A stretch of DNA of 64,000 nucleotides, taken from Rutidosis leptorrhynchoides (taxonomy: Eukaryota; Streptophyta; Magnoliopsida; Asterales; Asteraceae). Of the stretch, positions 41,776 through 53,518 are shown piece by piece (within the stretch, counting starts at the first letter, position 1; each line of letters starts with the position of its first letter). The stretch is taken from positions 131,890,001 through 131,954,000 of the forward strand of contig NC_092341.1 of the NCBI RefSeq assembly GCF_046630445.1, in the 5' to 3' direction. The position numbers and the translations under genes are program-made. A model generated the notes under the pieces. The model was not told the DNA's origin, made no database searches, and was given only the letters and a program-made list of their open reading frames with translations.

Positions 41776-43623
41776 CAAAACTTGTTAACCCCGGCAAGCA
41801 AGATATTCAAGTGAAAAGGTACAACGAATTCTTTAGTGATATGAGTCAATACAGCGAGCCACCTACGCCTCCTCATAAAAGGCATCAACGAGATTAGCAT
41901 TCGGTATCCTTTCTCCATCGGTTAAGCTTGCTCAAAAACGTGATAATATTCTTTTTTCTTGTACTTTGGTGTTTTTGATATTGCAGGTTGACTTCTGTCT
42001 TTTTCTATGGTGTATCCATGGCGTTCATATCACTCGAATACGATGTTTTAGTATACGGGATATACCTCACTATTTTGGTTCAGTTCGTGTTCGTTGAGGT
42101 TGAAGTGTTTTCGTTGGATTTGCATAGTTTTTCTTCGGTGGCGGTTTTTTTCTTGGTGGTTTACGCCTCTTTCTTTAGTTTCGGTAGTTTTAATGGGGGT
42201 TCGGGATTGGGAGCCATAGTGGCAAAGTTTTGGATAATATTTATTCTGTTACTAGTTGGTTCAATTGGGTGGTTGAAATCAATATTTTTTTCTAACGAAG
42301 ATTTCACATGTTCATTTACGTATTTTAAGAAGGTCAAAGCCAAACCTTTGGAATGGACTATAAACGCAAAGTTGAGTTACGTTCACCAATTCTTCATATG
42401 GGCCTCAAACTAGCGGGTTTTGTTCAAGAGGGTGTCTTCATGTATGTTCTTTTGGTTGGTTGTTTAGCGTTTAACTCTTTATTGTTATGATACGATGATG
42501 TTGTAATTTTACTTCGACCTCTTATCCTACCATGTAATGGATATTGAGATGGGCTAAATTGTAATGGGTCTAGCCATCATTTTGATGGCTAGTTTTTTTG
42601 TTTTGTATACAAGTTTCATTGTTTTTTGCCAAAAAAAATAAAAATAAAAAATAAAATCCGATTCAAAATTTGAAACCGAATTTTTTGAAAACCGAATTTT
42701 AGAAAATCCGAATTCGGGATCCGATCTGGATAGAATCGGATCCTAACTAGCCGTTGAAACCAGAAAAAAACCGGATTTTATCCGGATAAAAAAACCCCGG
42801 ATAAAACCGGATTTTACACACTCGCAACCGGGAAAACCCACTCGCGATCGTGAAATTTGCTACTGTTCGAATTCTTGAAAAAAAAAGCCGTTTCTAGCCC
42901 CTTTTTTGGAGTTTTTTGGGTGTGTTTAGACCATTTTACCCCCAATAGTGTAGTATAAATAGATGGTGTTGGTTTGGATGAAAACACATCATCTCATTCT
43001 CTCAATTCTCTCAATTCTCTCTAAATCTCTAATAATCTAATACTTTATAATTACTCTCTAAACTCTACTTGATAATCCTATAATTACTATCTAAGGATTT
43101 TTTTTATATGCGGCCGCTTTTGACCCACGATTAAAATTTAATGGGGTGGAACATAAGATGACAACAATATACCAAAATTTTGATTGTATTTATGGTCCCG
43201 AAAAGAACGAACCCAGCTATATAAATAACCAATACACAAATTTAATACCATTTTTGAGCAATTATTTGGTATTTATGCAACAAAATATGGCCGACAAGCA
43301 AATCCAATTGTTGACCAACTTGCGACTGGATCATCTTTCCGAAGGCCCCCAAGACCTCAATATAAGTCTTTTTAACCTAGTACCTGAAGACTCTTCTAAG
43401 CGTGCACGAACATCGGCACCCATAAGCGAGTTGAGAAACCATAAGATTGCAAACTTTGCACTACACATGGGTGAAGAACAATTTCACAACCTTGACCTTT
43501 TATCTTGGTGGCAATCAAAAGAAGACATCTATCCAATATTAGCCGTTTTGGCTCGCAACTTATTTGCTGTTCAAGCTTAAAACGCAGCTTCCGAATCGGC
43601 CTTTTCTTTTAGTGGTTGAGTTA

Positions 43624-44507
43624 CAGTAGAAACTCTATAAAATAATACACTTGGAACCACCAAAATTTATTAATTAAAAGAGTTATTAATTAATCGATAA
43701 ATTAATAATTATTAATTTATAATATTAATTAATATTTTATTAATTTATAGTAGAATACTTAGTTTACAAACACCTTTCAACCTTCCACTTAATTATTGTA
43801 TACAATACATGTATATCAAATGAACGGTCCAATTTAAAAGAAACCTTCAATCTACCACCTTATTATGCTTCTTGTGTTCAATGTATCACTTTATGGACAT
43901 TAAAAATATTTTCTATATAAATACAAGATCAAAATAGGTTAACACAAACAAATCATACACACAACATGGCTTCCCATCTTACTGGTGTGAAAAAAACAAC
44001 AATGACAGACGAGATTCGAAGAGCATTATGCAAGCACAACAAGGATAATCCAGATGAAGGTGGTGAAAGCACTCAAGAACTCCAGAATTTGATCAAAGAG
44101 TTGGGTTATCACAATGCAATGGATGTCGAAGATGTTCTGACTCACCCAGAAGAAAATGTAGTTGTATAGTTATTGACTGATGAGAAAACAACACCAGAAG
44201 TTTTTACCATGCTAAGGAAAATTAGAGACGAGATTCAAGGGGAATTGATTTCAACAAAAAACAAAAGACAATTGAGTCATTTTTCAAGAAACCTTCATAA
44301 ATAATTCATGTAATATGCTATATACTGTATAAGAAATTATTAATTTATATTTTATATGGGGTCTAAAGAAATTATCAAAATGTATTATCTTATAATTTTA
44401 GCGAATTATTAATTTAGCACTCTATCCCCGAGTCGGAACCGGCAAAAAAAATATTATCTTAGAGAGTTTATTAAATAATCGAGTATTAATTTATCGAGTT
44501 TCTACTG
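43624..44507. mobile_element. pogo-like (Emigrant/Lemi-type) element, internally deleted
   Basis: The 884-bp element starts CAGTAGAAACTCTATAAA and ends with the inverted TTTATCGAGTTTCTACTG, flanked by TA (43622-43623 and 44508-44509). These TIRs and the TA duplication match plant pogo/Emigrant-type elements. It retains both ends of a transposase gene but not the catalytic middle, so it is a step between an autonomous element and a MITE. Confidence 0.85.
43966..44301 (+). pseudogene. pogo-like transposase remnant (N- and C-terminal ends joined)
   Basis: The ATG at 43966 gives MASHLTGVKKTTMTDEIRRA and LCKHNKDNP, like the N-terminal CENP-B-type helix-turn-helix of pogo transposases. After only ~45 residues it passes into ELGYHNAMDVEDVLTHPEEN, an acidic segment typical of the C-terminus, and stops at 44167-44169. 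Readable sequence continues to about 44300. The DDD catalytic core is missing. A short promoter-like ATATAAATA precedes the ATG at 43915-43923. Whether the 67-residue product is made is unknown; a DNA-binding fragment could in principle compete with full transposase. Confidence 0.6.
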
Positions 44508-45351
44508 TATATCGGATAGAAGGTCAAGACTTACCCCCAAGCCGTGCAAGTATGTGTATGTTTGGAGGATTATTTAGACAGGGTAGATATGATATACAAT
44601 CAAACGTCATTAGAAGGTGCGTTATATAATGATGTTGAAGAAGTTATAGAGATAGAAGAAAATGAAGCCGAATTATCACCTACTTCAATCGAAGAGAATA
44701 CCGAGAGCGAATTGGATGAAGGCGAGTATGAACCTATTGTGCCGAATTAATATGTATCAAATTACCAAGAAACTTTTTTTGCTCAAGTTAATGACCCCGA
44801 ATTTAAAGAATACGAACGAAGGCAAAACGCTTCTCGACATCGAAGCCAATCTGGCGACTAGAGTATAGCGGGTGATGGCAATGCCGAAGCTCGGTATACT
44901 TTATTCGTAATACATTTTCGGGTGATGGCCATGCCGAAGCTCGAAATGTATTAACTTTTATAATTGTATCGTTCGAATAAAATTGTTATTTATATTATTT
45001 AAGTTGTAATTGTTATAAATAAAAATGTTGTTATTTAAATTATTTATTGTGTTAAGCGTTATAACTTTTATTTATATTGATTATATTATTGTTGTTCAAA
45101 TGTTAAAAAAATTGAACCGGTAAAAATATAACCCGTAAAATCGAATCCTAGTCCGTAAAATATTCCAAAAAAAATCGAAAGAAAAAAGATTCTGGAAAAA
45201 ATCTGAAAAAACGATGCCGAGAACCGGAACCGGACAAAAAATCCGGACAATACAAATCCAGTTTTTTTTCTCCGAATCCTGTTTTTTATCTGATTTTTGC
45301 ACCTCTAATCTAAAACCAATCATTCCATTTAACACGCATATCAAATCCAAA

Positions 45352-45773
45352 TGACCAGTGAGGATATCAAACAACAACTTCTGCAAGTTCGTGATTCTGT
45401 CAAGAAAATGACCAGTGAACTGCCACGAAATTGAATGCATTTGCAATGAGTCAAGAATTTTTTATTAGTAAATTACAAAGCTTACGAGATGAGAAACAAG
45501 GTAAGAATCGAAATTTACATTTCTCAAGCTATGTTTCTAATGATTCAGGCTGTAATAATAATAATGGAGTCGAAATTGAGAAAACTGATCCTGCACATAA
45601 GGTGTTTGATAAAAGGTCAGGTGGAAATTTTTTCAAACAAGATGAGACCGTTCAAGAATATTATGATACATTTAGTTCCTTGTTCAAAAATACGTGTTCA
45701 GATGAATCATATCTCATTGATATATTCATTTGGGGGTTGCAACCGGAAGTGAAGAATGGTGTTAGCATGTTTA
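45352..45773 (+). pseudogene. Gag-like gene, 5' part (split by copia)
   Basis: Weak coding sequence (DIKQQLLQVRDSVKKMTSEL) is followed by a continuous frame from about 45431. Residues FKQDETVQEYYDTFSSLF and FIWGLQPEVKNGVSMF match the retrotransposon gag (capsid) pattern seen in Ty3 elements and in gag-derived host genes. The frame is interrupted after Met-Phe by the copia element; removing it with one GTTTA copy continues the same frame into 53524. The segment before 45431 contains stops. It could be a degraded Ty3 gag or a domesticated gag gene. Confidence 0.55.
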
Positions 45774-46617
45774 TGATGGAAAATCGTGTGTACTTTTACC
45801 AAAACAGATTAACGCAGCGGATAGTTAAAATAATAATCTTTTATTATTTTATGAACAAAATTTAACAAGATTAAATTTTCACTTATTTAATGAAACATGC
45901 ACACGATTAATCTATCCCATTGATCCAGTTACACCACTAATAATTGTCATGAATATAAAACAAAAGAGGAGTTAACGATATACCTTTCTTGAAGAAACTG
46001 ATTGAAGGAGAGAAACCTACGATCAAAAGTATGACCGTCTCTTTGGATAGTCCACACTACACTTCAAACAACGTCAATGGATGCTAGTCCAAACCCAAGT
46101 AATAATTAATCAACCTTTGATTAATATTATGAACCCAAAATAATCTCCGTATGAAACAATGTTATTTCTTTTCTTACTTTTTCTCTTTCAATTCTCTCGT
46201 ATGAAATTATGAAGGCAAAAGAAAGGAATATATATTCCTCTTTAGAAACACCCGTGAACCTTATATTAATCCGTGAATCTTTTACTTTTTGAAAGAATCC
46301 AAAATAGGATATTGTATTTGATTTACGTAATAACATAAAGTCGTATTTCTCAAATACTTCAGGGGTAGTTTATGAAACTTATAATTAATAATTTCTATCA
46401 TGTCACTTTCATGTGAATAGTAAATTAATTAATTTCGTTTCATTACTATTCATATGAATAGTAAATGAATTAATTTCGATTTACTATTTTGTTACTTGAG
46501 TAATATATACATCATATATATTTTATTTGACGTCTCGGTTTATATGTGTGTGACCCCGAAGGCTCAAATGAAGTTGGCCATATAGTTATATGTTGTACCT
46601 TGCACATTAATCCTACA
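45774..46617 (-). repeat. copia 3' LTR (844 bp)
   Basis: Plus strand TGATGGAAAATC...AATCCTACA. An apparent 69-codon minus-strand ORF (46127-46336) exists identically in both LTRs and is not a gene. Confidence 0.93.
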
Positions 46618-49600
46618 GACTCCCACTTGTGCATGGCACAACATCAAGTAACTATACAAACAATGGTAAGCGTCTAGCAACACGTCATTGTCCCCAAATT
46701 CATGTGAGAGTAGTTTCTCGAAACTGTTTATGGTACGTGTTAAATGTCATTCGTCCTTTTGTTTCAGATACTTTAGTTAAACTTGAGATATGGATCATCG
46801 GTCATTCTCATTTGTTTAACAATTTTGTTTCTCGATCTTAGAACTGAATTAGATCACCAAATTAATTAAGTATCATCTTAATTACATCTGGGTGTGGCCA
46901 CACAAATATCTTATTCATTCATCGAGGAGCTCAAAAAGTATCTAACTCCAAACATTTTAGAGGAACAAATCCTATATTGCATACACGTGTCTATCACGAG
47001 CTTTACATTATACCCAATAATGGCCTTTATAACAGCCTTATTCAGGACATCGTTTAACCATATCAAAATACAATGCTACACTCATCAAGACAGTCGTGCA
47101 TCTCAAGTCTAAGGACACAAAGACATAATCACTAAAAGATTCACTACTGACTACGATCCATGTAGTGACATCTCATGGTTGGGTCATTCCAATATTCATC
47201 ATCAATGAATACATATGAATTTTAGTCTCAACAAGTTAACTATTCATCATCAATGAATATAACCAAAATTTCACATTAATCTTAATTCATGTTATTCCCA
47301 TAACATGACCGATTATGGAGATTTTGAATAATCAACAATTATTTATGGATTAAACATGCTAATATAGAACACAGTGATATAAATGAAAACGACCATATCA
47401 AGTATGTCAATTCATTAATATAAAACTGCTTAATGTTCAAAAAAATATCCAAATATTAAATTACAAACGAAAAAAAATCAGCAGCATAACGAAGTCCAAT
47501 ACTACTAGCATGATCATCATGCTTGTTGTGCATCATGGGCTTCGTGAACGGGTCAGCCACATTATCATTTGTATGAACCTTTAAGAATACTAATATCATT
47601 CCTCTTAATGACTTAATGAATGTAGTCAAACTTTTGAAGAATGTGCCAGATACTTTTATATACATGTGATTTTTTCAAAAGTATATTAACACTCGAACTA
47701 TCACAGTACATATTATAGAAGATTAAATGTTGTGTACTACTCTGAGTATAACAACGAACTTCCTTATCCAGACAGCTTTCTGAGTAGCTTCTCAGTCAAC
47801 AATGTATTCTGTTTTTGTCGTAGATTGTTCAATAGTGCTCTGCCTAGAGCTCTTCCAATCAAATGTCTTGCCCATCATGACAAAGAAACAACGTGACTGG
47901 ATCGAGAATCATCTTGATCAGTTTGGAAACTAGAATAAGTATAAAACTTAATACTTAACTCTTTTTCCAAACCACCGTAAACCAAGAACATATCATTAGT
48001 ACTATGCAAATACTAAAGAATATTCTTAACAACAATCCAATGTACTTCACCTGGATTATGTTGACAATGACTCGTCAAACTCAAAACTAACGAAACATCG
48101 AGTATAGTACATATCATGGCATACATAATGGATCATATAGCCGAAGTATATGTGATACATATTATTTGTCCCATCTCATCTGCTGTGATAGGACTTTTGA
48201 GACTTTCTCACGGTTATGCCCTTTTGCATTGGCAAAGCTCCATGCTTGGAGTTTTGCATGCTAAATCTCTGCAAGATAATGTATGTACTTTGATTCAAAC
48301 CAATAAGCCAATTGAATCTATTGTATAGATCATCATTCCAATAATATAAGTAGCTTCATCAAGATCCTTTATGGAAATACACTCTCCAAGTCAAGACTTG
48401 ACATCTTACAAGTTGTAATGTTATTTCTAATAAGTAATATATCATCAACATATAAGATCAAGAAGACTACTCTGCTCCCACTAGCTCTAATGTAAACTCA
48501 GGGCTTATCTTGGGTTTGAGAAAAATTAAACACTTTGATTTTCTCATTAAACTTAAGATTCTAGCTCCTGGATGCTTGCTTTTATCCATAAATGGATTTT
48601 AGAAGCTTGTATACTTTATTAGGATGCTTAGGATTCATAAACCTTTCCGGCTGAACCATATATACGTCCTCGCTTAGGTCGCCATTTAGGAAAGCGGTTT
48701 TGACATCCGTTAGCCATATTTTATTATCATGAAAAGTAACCATGGCAATAAGTATCCTAATTGTTTTAAGGCTCGCGACTGGTGAAAAAACTTTCATCAT
48801 AACCTTTTGTCACCAATCGAGCTTTAAAAGTGTTTACATTACTGTCCATATCAGTCTTCCTTTGAAGACCCATTTTTACCTCATTGTCTTACAATTGGGT
48901 AGAAGATCAATCAGGTCTCATACTTGATTATTCTTTATGGACTGCATATCTGTATTCATAGAATCTAGTCATTTTCAGATTCAGGATCTGATATGGCCTC
49001 ACTCAGCTAGTGGGTTCATCATAATCCCTTAGTTGAGGTTTATCTGAATTAATCAGATAATTAAACCTCATAAGCGGATGAGTTCTACTAGATCTATAAA
49101 GTGCAGGTGTAATACGTTCTGGCTCACCAACAGTGCGCTCAGTTTCAACGTGTGGATTGCTAGTGCTTATTGAAGGTATGTTACTTTAAAATACTTGAAT
49201 TTCTTGAAGATCTACTTTACTCCCACTGACTTCTTGTAAGAGAAGATCTCTTTCCAGGAATTCAGCAGACCGAGCAGAAAACACGTTGTCTTCATCTTGG
49301 TAGTAAAATTAGTAACGTACAAAGTAACATTAGATAGTTCTGGGTTCTAATTGTTTGAAGTGTTATGCTTCACATACGCTTCATAACCCTAGACTTTCAA
49401 ATAAGACAACTTGGGACTCTTCCCATGCCATAGTTCATATGGTGTCTTTTCTACCTTCATGGTTGGAACCATATTGAGTATGCCTGCAGCAGACTCTAAT
49501 GCATATCCCTAAAAAGACGGTGGTAGAGAAATCGGACTCATCATAAATCAAACTATATCAAGTAAAGTTCAATTCCTCTTACTCAGACACACCATCATGT

Positions 49601-52600
49601 TGTGGTGTGTAAGGTATAGTGAACTATGAGACAATCCCACAATTCTTTAGGTTGTCCAAAAAACTCTTGACTCATAAACTCACTTACTCCATCAGAGCGA
49701 AGTGCTTTAATGGTCTTTCCAAGCTGATTATCTACTTCATTTTGGAATACTTTTGAATGTTAAAATAGCTTTATATTTATGTTTCAGCAAGTGAACATAA
49801 TCATAGCTACTTTACTCATCAGTAAATGTAATGAAGTAAAATTAACTAAATCTATACATTGTTCTTAAAGGGCTACATACAACAGTATGTATTAGTCCTA
49901 AAAGATCTTTAGCTCTTTTACCTAAATCGGAGAAAGAAGCATTTGTCATCTTTTCACATAAACATGAGTCGCATACATCAAATGACTCAGAGTCAATTGA
50001 TTCCAAAAGTCCATTAGATTGGAGTTTTGAAATGCATTGTTTGTTTATATGACCAATATGACAATGTCATAGATAGGTCTTATTCAAGTCTTGCTTGAAG
50101 ACTTTGGCGATGTAGGTATACATAGAATTCTCATTTGAAATTACACTATGCATATCAATTTCAAAAATACCATCACCTGGATAGGTATTAAGATAAATAG
50201 ATTATCCTTAGAAACTGAAATACCTAAGTGCGTAAATGCAAGTTCAATACTAACATTTTTCAAACTATGTCGCTCGCAGTATTGAGAGCATAATGCTATT
50301 GTTCCAACAAAACAATAAGACCACTTAGAGAAGTAAGTTCAGAGGTACCAATAGCTTTAACAAAAGCTTGATCCCCCTTGCCTACTTGCAAATCCAGTGT
50401 GTCTTTCTTCAGTTTATTACTTCTTCTCATTCCCTTCATATTGTTACATGTGTGAAGGCCACAACCAGTTAACAAAGATCTAGGAATAACTAGAAGAAGT
50501 ATATAACTATTTATGAAATATTCCTGATTTGCTAGTCTCACCAGCGTTGCCTTTTCTCAGCTCAGATTGGAAGATAGGACAACTTCTTTCTCCAATTGCC
50601 AACCTTTCCACAATGGAAACATTCGGCGTCTTTTGTTGGGCTTTCCTTTCTTGGAAGGTGGAATATTTTTCCTAGCAAATGATTTGTCATTTTCCTTCCA
50701 CACAATATTCGGCTTATTCTTTTTCACCCTTCAATCCTATTTCTTCCTGATCATCGAACAACATTCGATAATCATTTTGCTGAGCAGCAGAAACTGCCAC
50801 AACAGGAAGAAAGGATATGGGTTCTAAACTTTATTCAACTTCCAATTATGTTTGAGAACAATTCTCAAGATGCAGTGTCAGTCTAGGAAGTTTGAACATT
50901 CAGTTTATCCTTCTCCAACAAAGAAGGAAGTGTGTTTTGGTTTACGTTTTGATTATTTGACATCTACAACAGATATAAGATTCAATTTAATATTTTCGAT
51001 ATGGAGCTTTAATAAATTAACTACCCAAGTTTTTATAATTTTTAAAAACAATTAATTTACGAAAGCCTAAGATCCACATAGAGGTTCCATAGCCACATCT
51101 GTTGATCAGCTAGCAGTTATGGAGTCTATTAGTAGGTAGCGGGTACCAATTACATTACAAGTGCAACTCTTAGATCTTTATGAGACCTTGAGATATATGT
51201 AGTTCAACAAACCACTATTATCTACTGACATGTTTGTCTCATCCTTGCCTCGAACTCAGGTCTCACCGTGAATACGATTAAGTCGTCCAATTTGAAAACA
51301 GTGGAAATTCACGCTAGTCTCACTAGATCAAAAAATCCACCTCGTGGCTATAATTCAGCCTAGTCTCACTAGATCAGAAAAATAACGAGGAGTGTTTGCA
51401 AGCTCATTGGATGGCATGACTTAAATTTGACGGGTATTTTGGAAAAAGTTTGTGTCAACGAATAATGCATGCACACAAGATTCGTTACACTATTAGTTAA
51501 AAAAACATTTTAACCAATTGTATATGTCGATTATGTTTGTGATCTAATTTGTTATTTAATTTATAGGATATAAAAATAACAAATACACAAACGTGTATCG
51601 TTTTAAAACAGTTTTAAAAGATGTCGTCCATATATTTTATTTGAGTTTCAAAATCATTTAACATTAAACTCGTTAGAGTTTAACTTATTTTAAAATCATC
51701 AATTTTAATCTTTGAAACTCGTTTAGAGTTTTAGTTAATGTTTTCATCAAAAAACATATATATAATTTGAGTCTCAAAATTATTTAACTTTAAACTCGTT
51801 AGAGTTTAACCTTTTAAAATCATCAATTTTAATATTTGAAACTCGTTACCGGTTTTATTTAATGTTTTCATCAAAAACATTTAGCATATATTATAATCAA
51901 CCATTAAATATAAATGCGTAAAATAAAACACAACCATGCATCACACACACATAGCCTAGCCCAAAAATCCTATGCTTGATCCCATGAGCCGACATGGGAT
52001 CAAGAGGTCAAACTAAGGGTAATATCGTAGCTCCCACTTAATTCAAGAATCAAGTGAAAACTTGACAAACGCCATCGTTGTCAAATTGACCTGTTCGCCA
52101 TCTTCTAAGTCAAACTTCGCGTTGCATCCTTATCTTCAATTTTCATCTTGTTACATTTATTTAAAATTGAAAAATATAACTAATCTAATACTTTTACAAT
52201 TTAGAATAAACTTAAAAACAGTACTATGAAAATGAAAAATAAATACAATACAACTTTGGCTTCAAAATGGCCTTTCTAATAAAATAAATAATCAACATGA
52301 TATAATATTGCCGTAATCAACAATCACAACAATCACATAGGTCGGGGCATTACGGGCTATGTATGCAATCACAATTTTAATAACTACATTATTAAAACCT
52401 ATATATGGCTTGTCCATGGTTACAATGCATGTATATAACCATGGAATATAACAATCAATAATTATAATAAATATTCAAGCCATAACAATTAAATCTACAA
52501 TTTAAAATAGTGATATTCTTTCAATCATATTTGTGCGTCATGAGGTTATGTCTAAATCAACCGCGTTGACTTTAAAAACCAAAAAGGTTTCGACTTTTAC

Positions 52601-52674
52601 CAATTCACCACAAAGCTAAATTTAAAGAAAATCACGCGACAATTAAGATGGTGTAAAAGCGGCTCGGATACCAC
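46618..52674 (-). pseudogene. Decayed copia gag-pol
   Basis: Only scattered blocks are readable on the minus strand. They are a gag zinc knuckle ECFHCGKVGNWRK near 50633-50601 (the expected His is Asn), an integrase segment GYALESAAGILNMVPTMKVE near 49510-49420, an RT segment IWLTDVKTAFLNGDLSEDVY (within 48800-48582) and the RNase H end NDNVADPFTKPMMHNKHD (within 47665-47456). Between them are numerous stops and frameshifts and no block exceeds ~80 codons. The order gag-IN-RT-RH is diagnostic of Ty1/copia. It cannot supply its own enzymes. Confidence 0.85.
52661..52673 (-). other. copia primer binding site
   Basis: TGGTATCCGAGCC on the minus strand, one base from the 5' LTR; the standard initiator tRNA-Met complement has A where this has the second C of TCC. 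Confidence 0.8.
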
Positions 52675-53518
52675 TGTTGGAAAATCATGTGTACTTTTAC
52701 CAAAACAGATTAACGCAGCGGATAGTTAAAATAATAATCTTTTATTATTTTATGAACAAAATTTAACAAGATTAAATTTTCACTTATTTAATGAAACATG
52801 CACACGATTAATCTATCCCATTGATCCAGTTACACCACTAATAATTGTCATGAATATAAAACAAAAGAGGAGTTAACGATATACCTTTCTTGAAGAAACT
52901 GATTGAAGGAGAGAAACCTACGATCAAAAGTATGACCGTCTCTTTGGATAGTCCACACTACACTTCAAACAACGTCAATGGATGCTAGTCCAAACCCAAG
53001 TAATAATTAATCAACCTTTGATTAATATTATGAACCCAAAATAATCTCCGTATGAAACAATGTTATTTCTTTTCTTACTTTTTCTCTTTCAATTCTCTCG
53101 TATGAAATTATGAAGGCAAAAGAAAGGAATATATATTCCTCTTTAGAAACACCCGTGAACCTTATATTAATCCGTGAATCTTTTACTTTTTGAAAGAATC
53201 CAAAATAGGATATTGTATTTGATTTACGTAATAACATAAAGTCGTATTTCTCAAATACTTCAGGGGTAGTTTATGAAACTTATAATTAATAATTTCTATC
53301 ATGTCACTTTCATGTGAATAGTAAATTAATTAATTTCGTTTCATTACTATTCATATGAATAGTAAATGAATTAATTTCGATTTACTATTTTGTTACTTGA
53401 GTAATATATACATCATATATATTTTATTTGACGTCTCGGTTTATATGTGTGTGACCCCGAAGGCTCAAATGAAGTTGGCCATATAGTTATATGTTGTACC
53501 TTGCACATTAATCCTACA
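52675..53518 (-). repeat. copia 5' LTR (844 bp)
   Basis: Plus strand TGTTGGAAAATC...AATCCTACA, followed by the target duplication GTTTA. Both its length and its sequence match 45774-46617 apart from two differences seen. Confidence 0.93.

Larger units (their letters stand above)
40165..42650 (+). mobile_element. LINE-like retroposon, 5'-truncated, inside the hAT left end
   Basis: The direct repeat ATAAAATCCGATCCAA (40149-40164) recurs as ATAAAATCCGATTCAA (42651-42666), one mismatch in 16. Just before the right copy is an A-rich tail (42631-42650). Between them is an ORF1-like region and a long 3' untranslated part, but no reverse transcriptase, so either an internal deletion or a non-autonomous type. 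One caution: the hAT subterminal DNA contains similar AATCCG words, which could inflate the duplication. Confidence 0.65.
43110..44750 (+). pseudogene. hAT transposase, C-terminal half, interrupted
   Basis: From AAFDPRLKFNGVEHKM the frame runs to the hATC dimerisation region (LDLLSWWQSKEDIYPILAVLARNLFAVQA), with a TAA at 43578-43580 and then, in the same frame, NAASESAFSFSG and a TGA. The pogo-like element sits at 43624-44507. Beyond it the same protein resumes as ISDRRSRLTPK and CLEDYLDRVDM and closes with an acidic tail (DEGEYEPIVPN) at 44750. The BED zinc finger and the first catalytic residues are absent, so most of the N-terminal half was deleted before or with the LINE insertion. At least two nonsense codons and one insertion make it non-functional. 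Confidence 0.85.
40138..45307 (+). mobile_element. hAT transposon with nested insertions
   Basis: Terminal inverted repeats TAGAGGTGCA (40138-40147) and TGCACCTCTA (45298-45307) are flanked by ATCTAAAC and ATCTAAAA, an 8-bp duplication with one mismatch. Subterminal DNA on both sides is crowded with ATCCGG/CCGGAT and CCGAAT words (42660-42830 and 45110-45290), as in hAT elements. The interior keeps only the C-terminal half of a transposase. A LINE-like element with its own MITE, and a pogo-like element, are inserted within. Confidence 0.85.
45774..53518 (-). mobile_element. Ty1/copia LTR retrotransposon, non-autonomous
   Basis: The element is 7,745 bp, flanked by GTTTA (45769-45773 and 53519-53523). 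LTRs are 45774-46617 and 52675-53518, each 844 bp. By eye they differ at only two positions near one end (TGATGG/TGTTGG and CGTG/CATG). On the minus strand the PBS is TGGTATCCGAGCC (52673-52661), one base off initiator tRNA-Met, and a polypurine stretch AAGTGGGAGTC adjoins the 3' LTR (46628-46618). Coding order is copia-type: integrase before RT. Nearly identical LTRs show a recent insertion although the coding region is heavily decayed, so mobilisation in trans is likely. Confidence 0.92.

Noticed and set aside
42000-42413. 141-codon hydrophobic ORF as a membrane protein gene
   Set aside because: It lies in the 3' part of the LINE-like insertion just before its A-rich tail; T-rich composition gives Phe/Leu/Val-rich translations.
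46127-46336. 69-codon ORF present twice (46127-46336 and 53028-53237)
   Set aside because: It is duplicated only because it lies in both copia LTRs; no coding signal.
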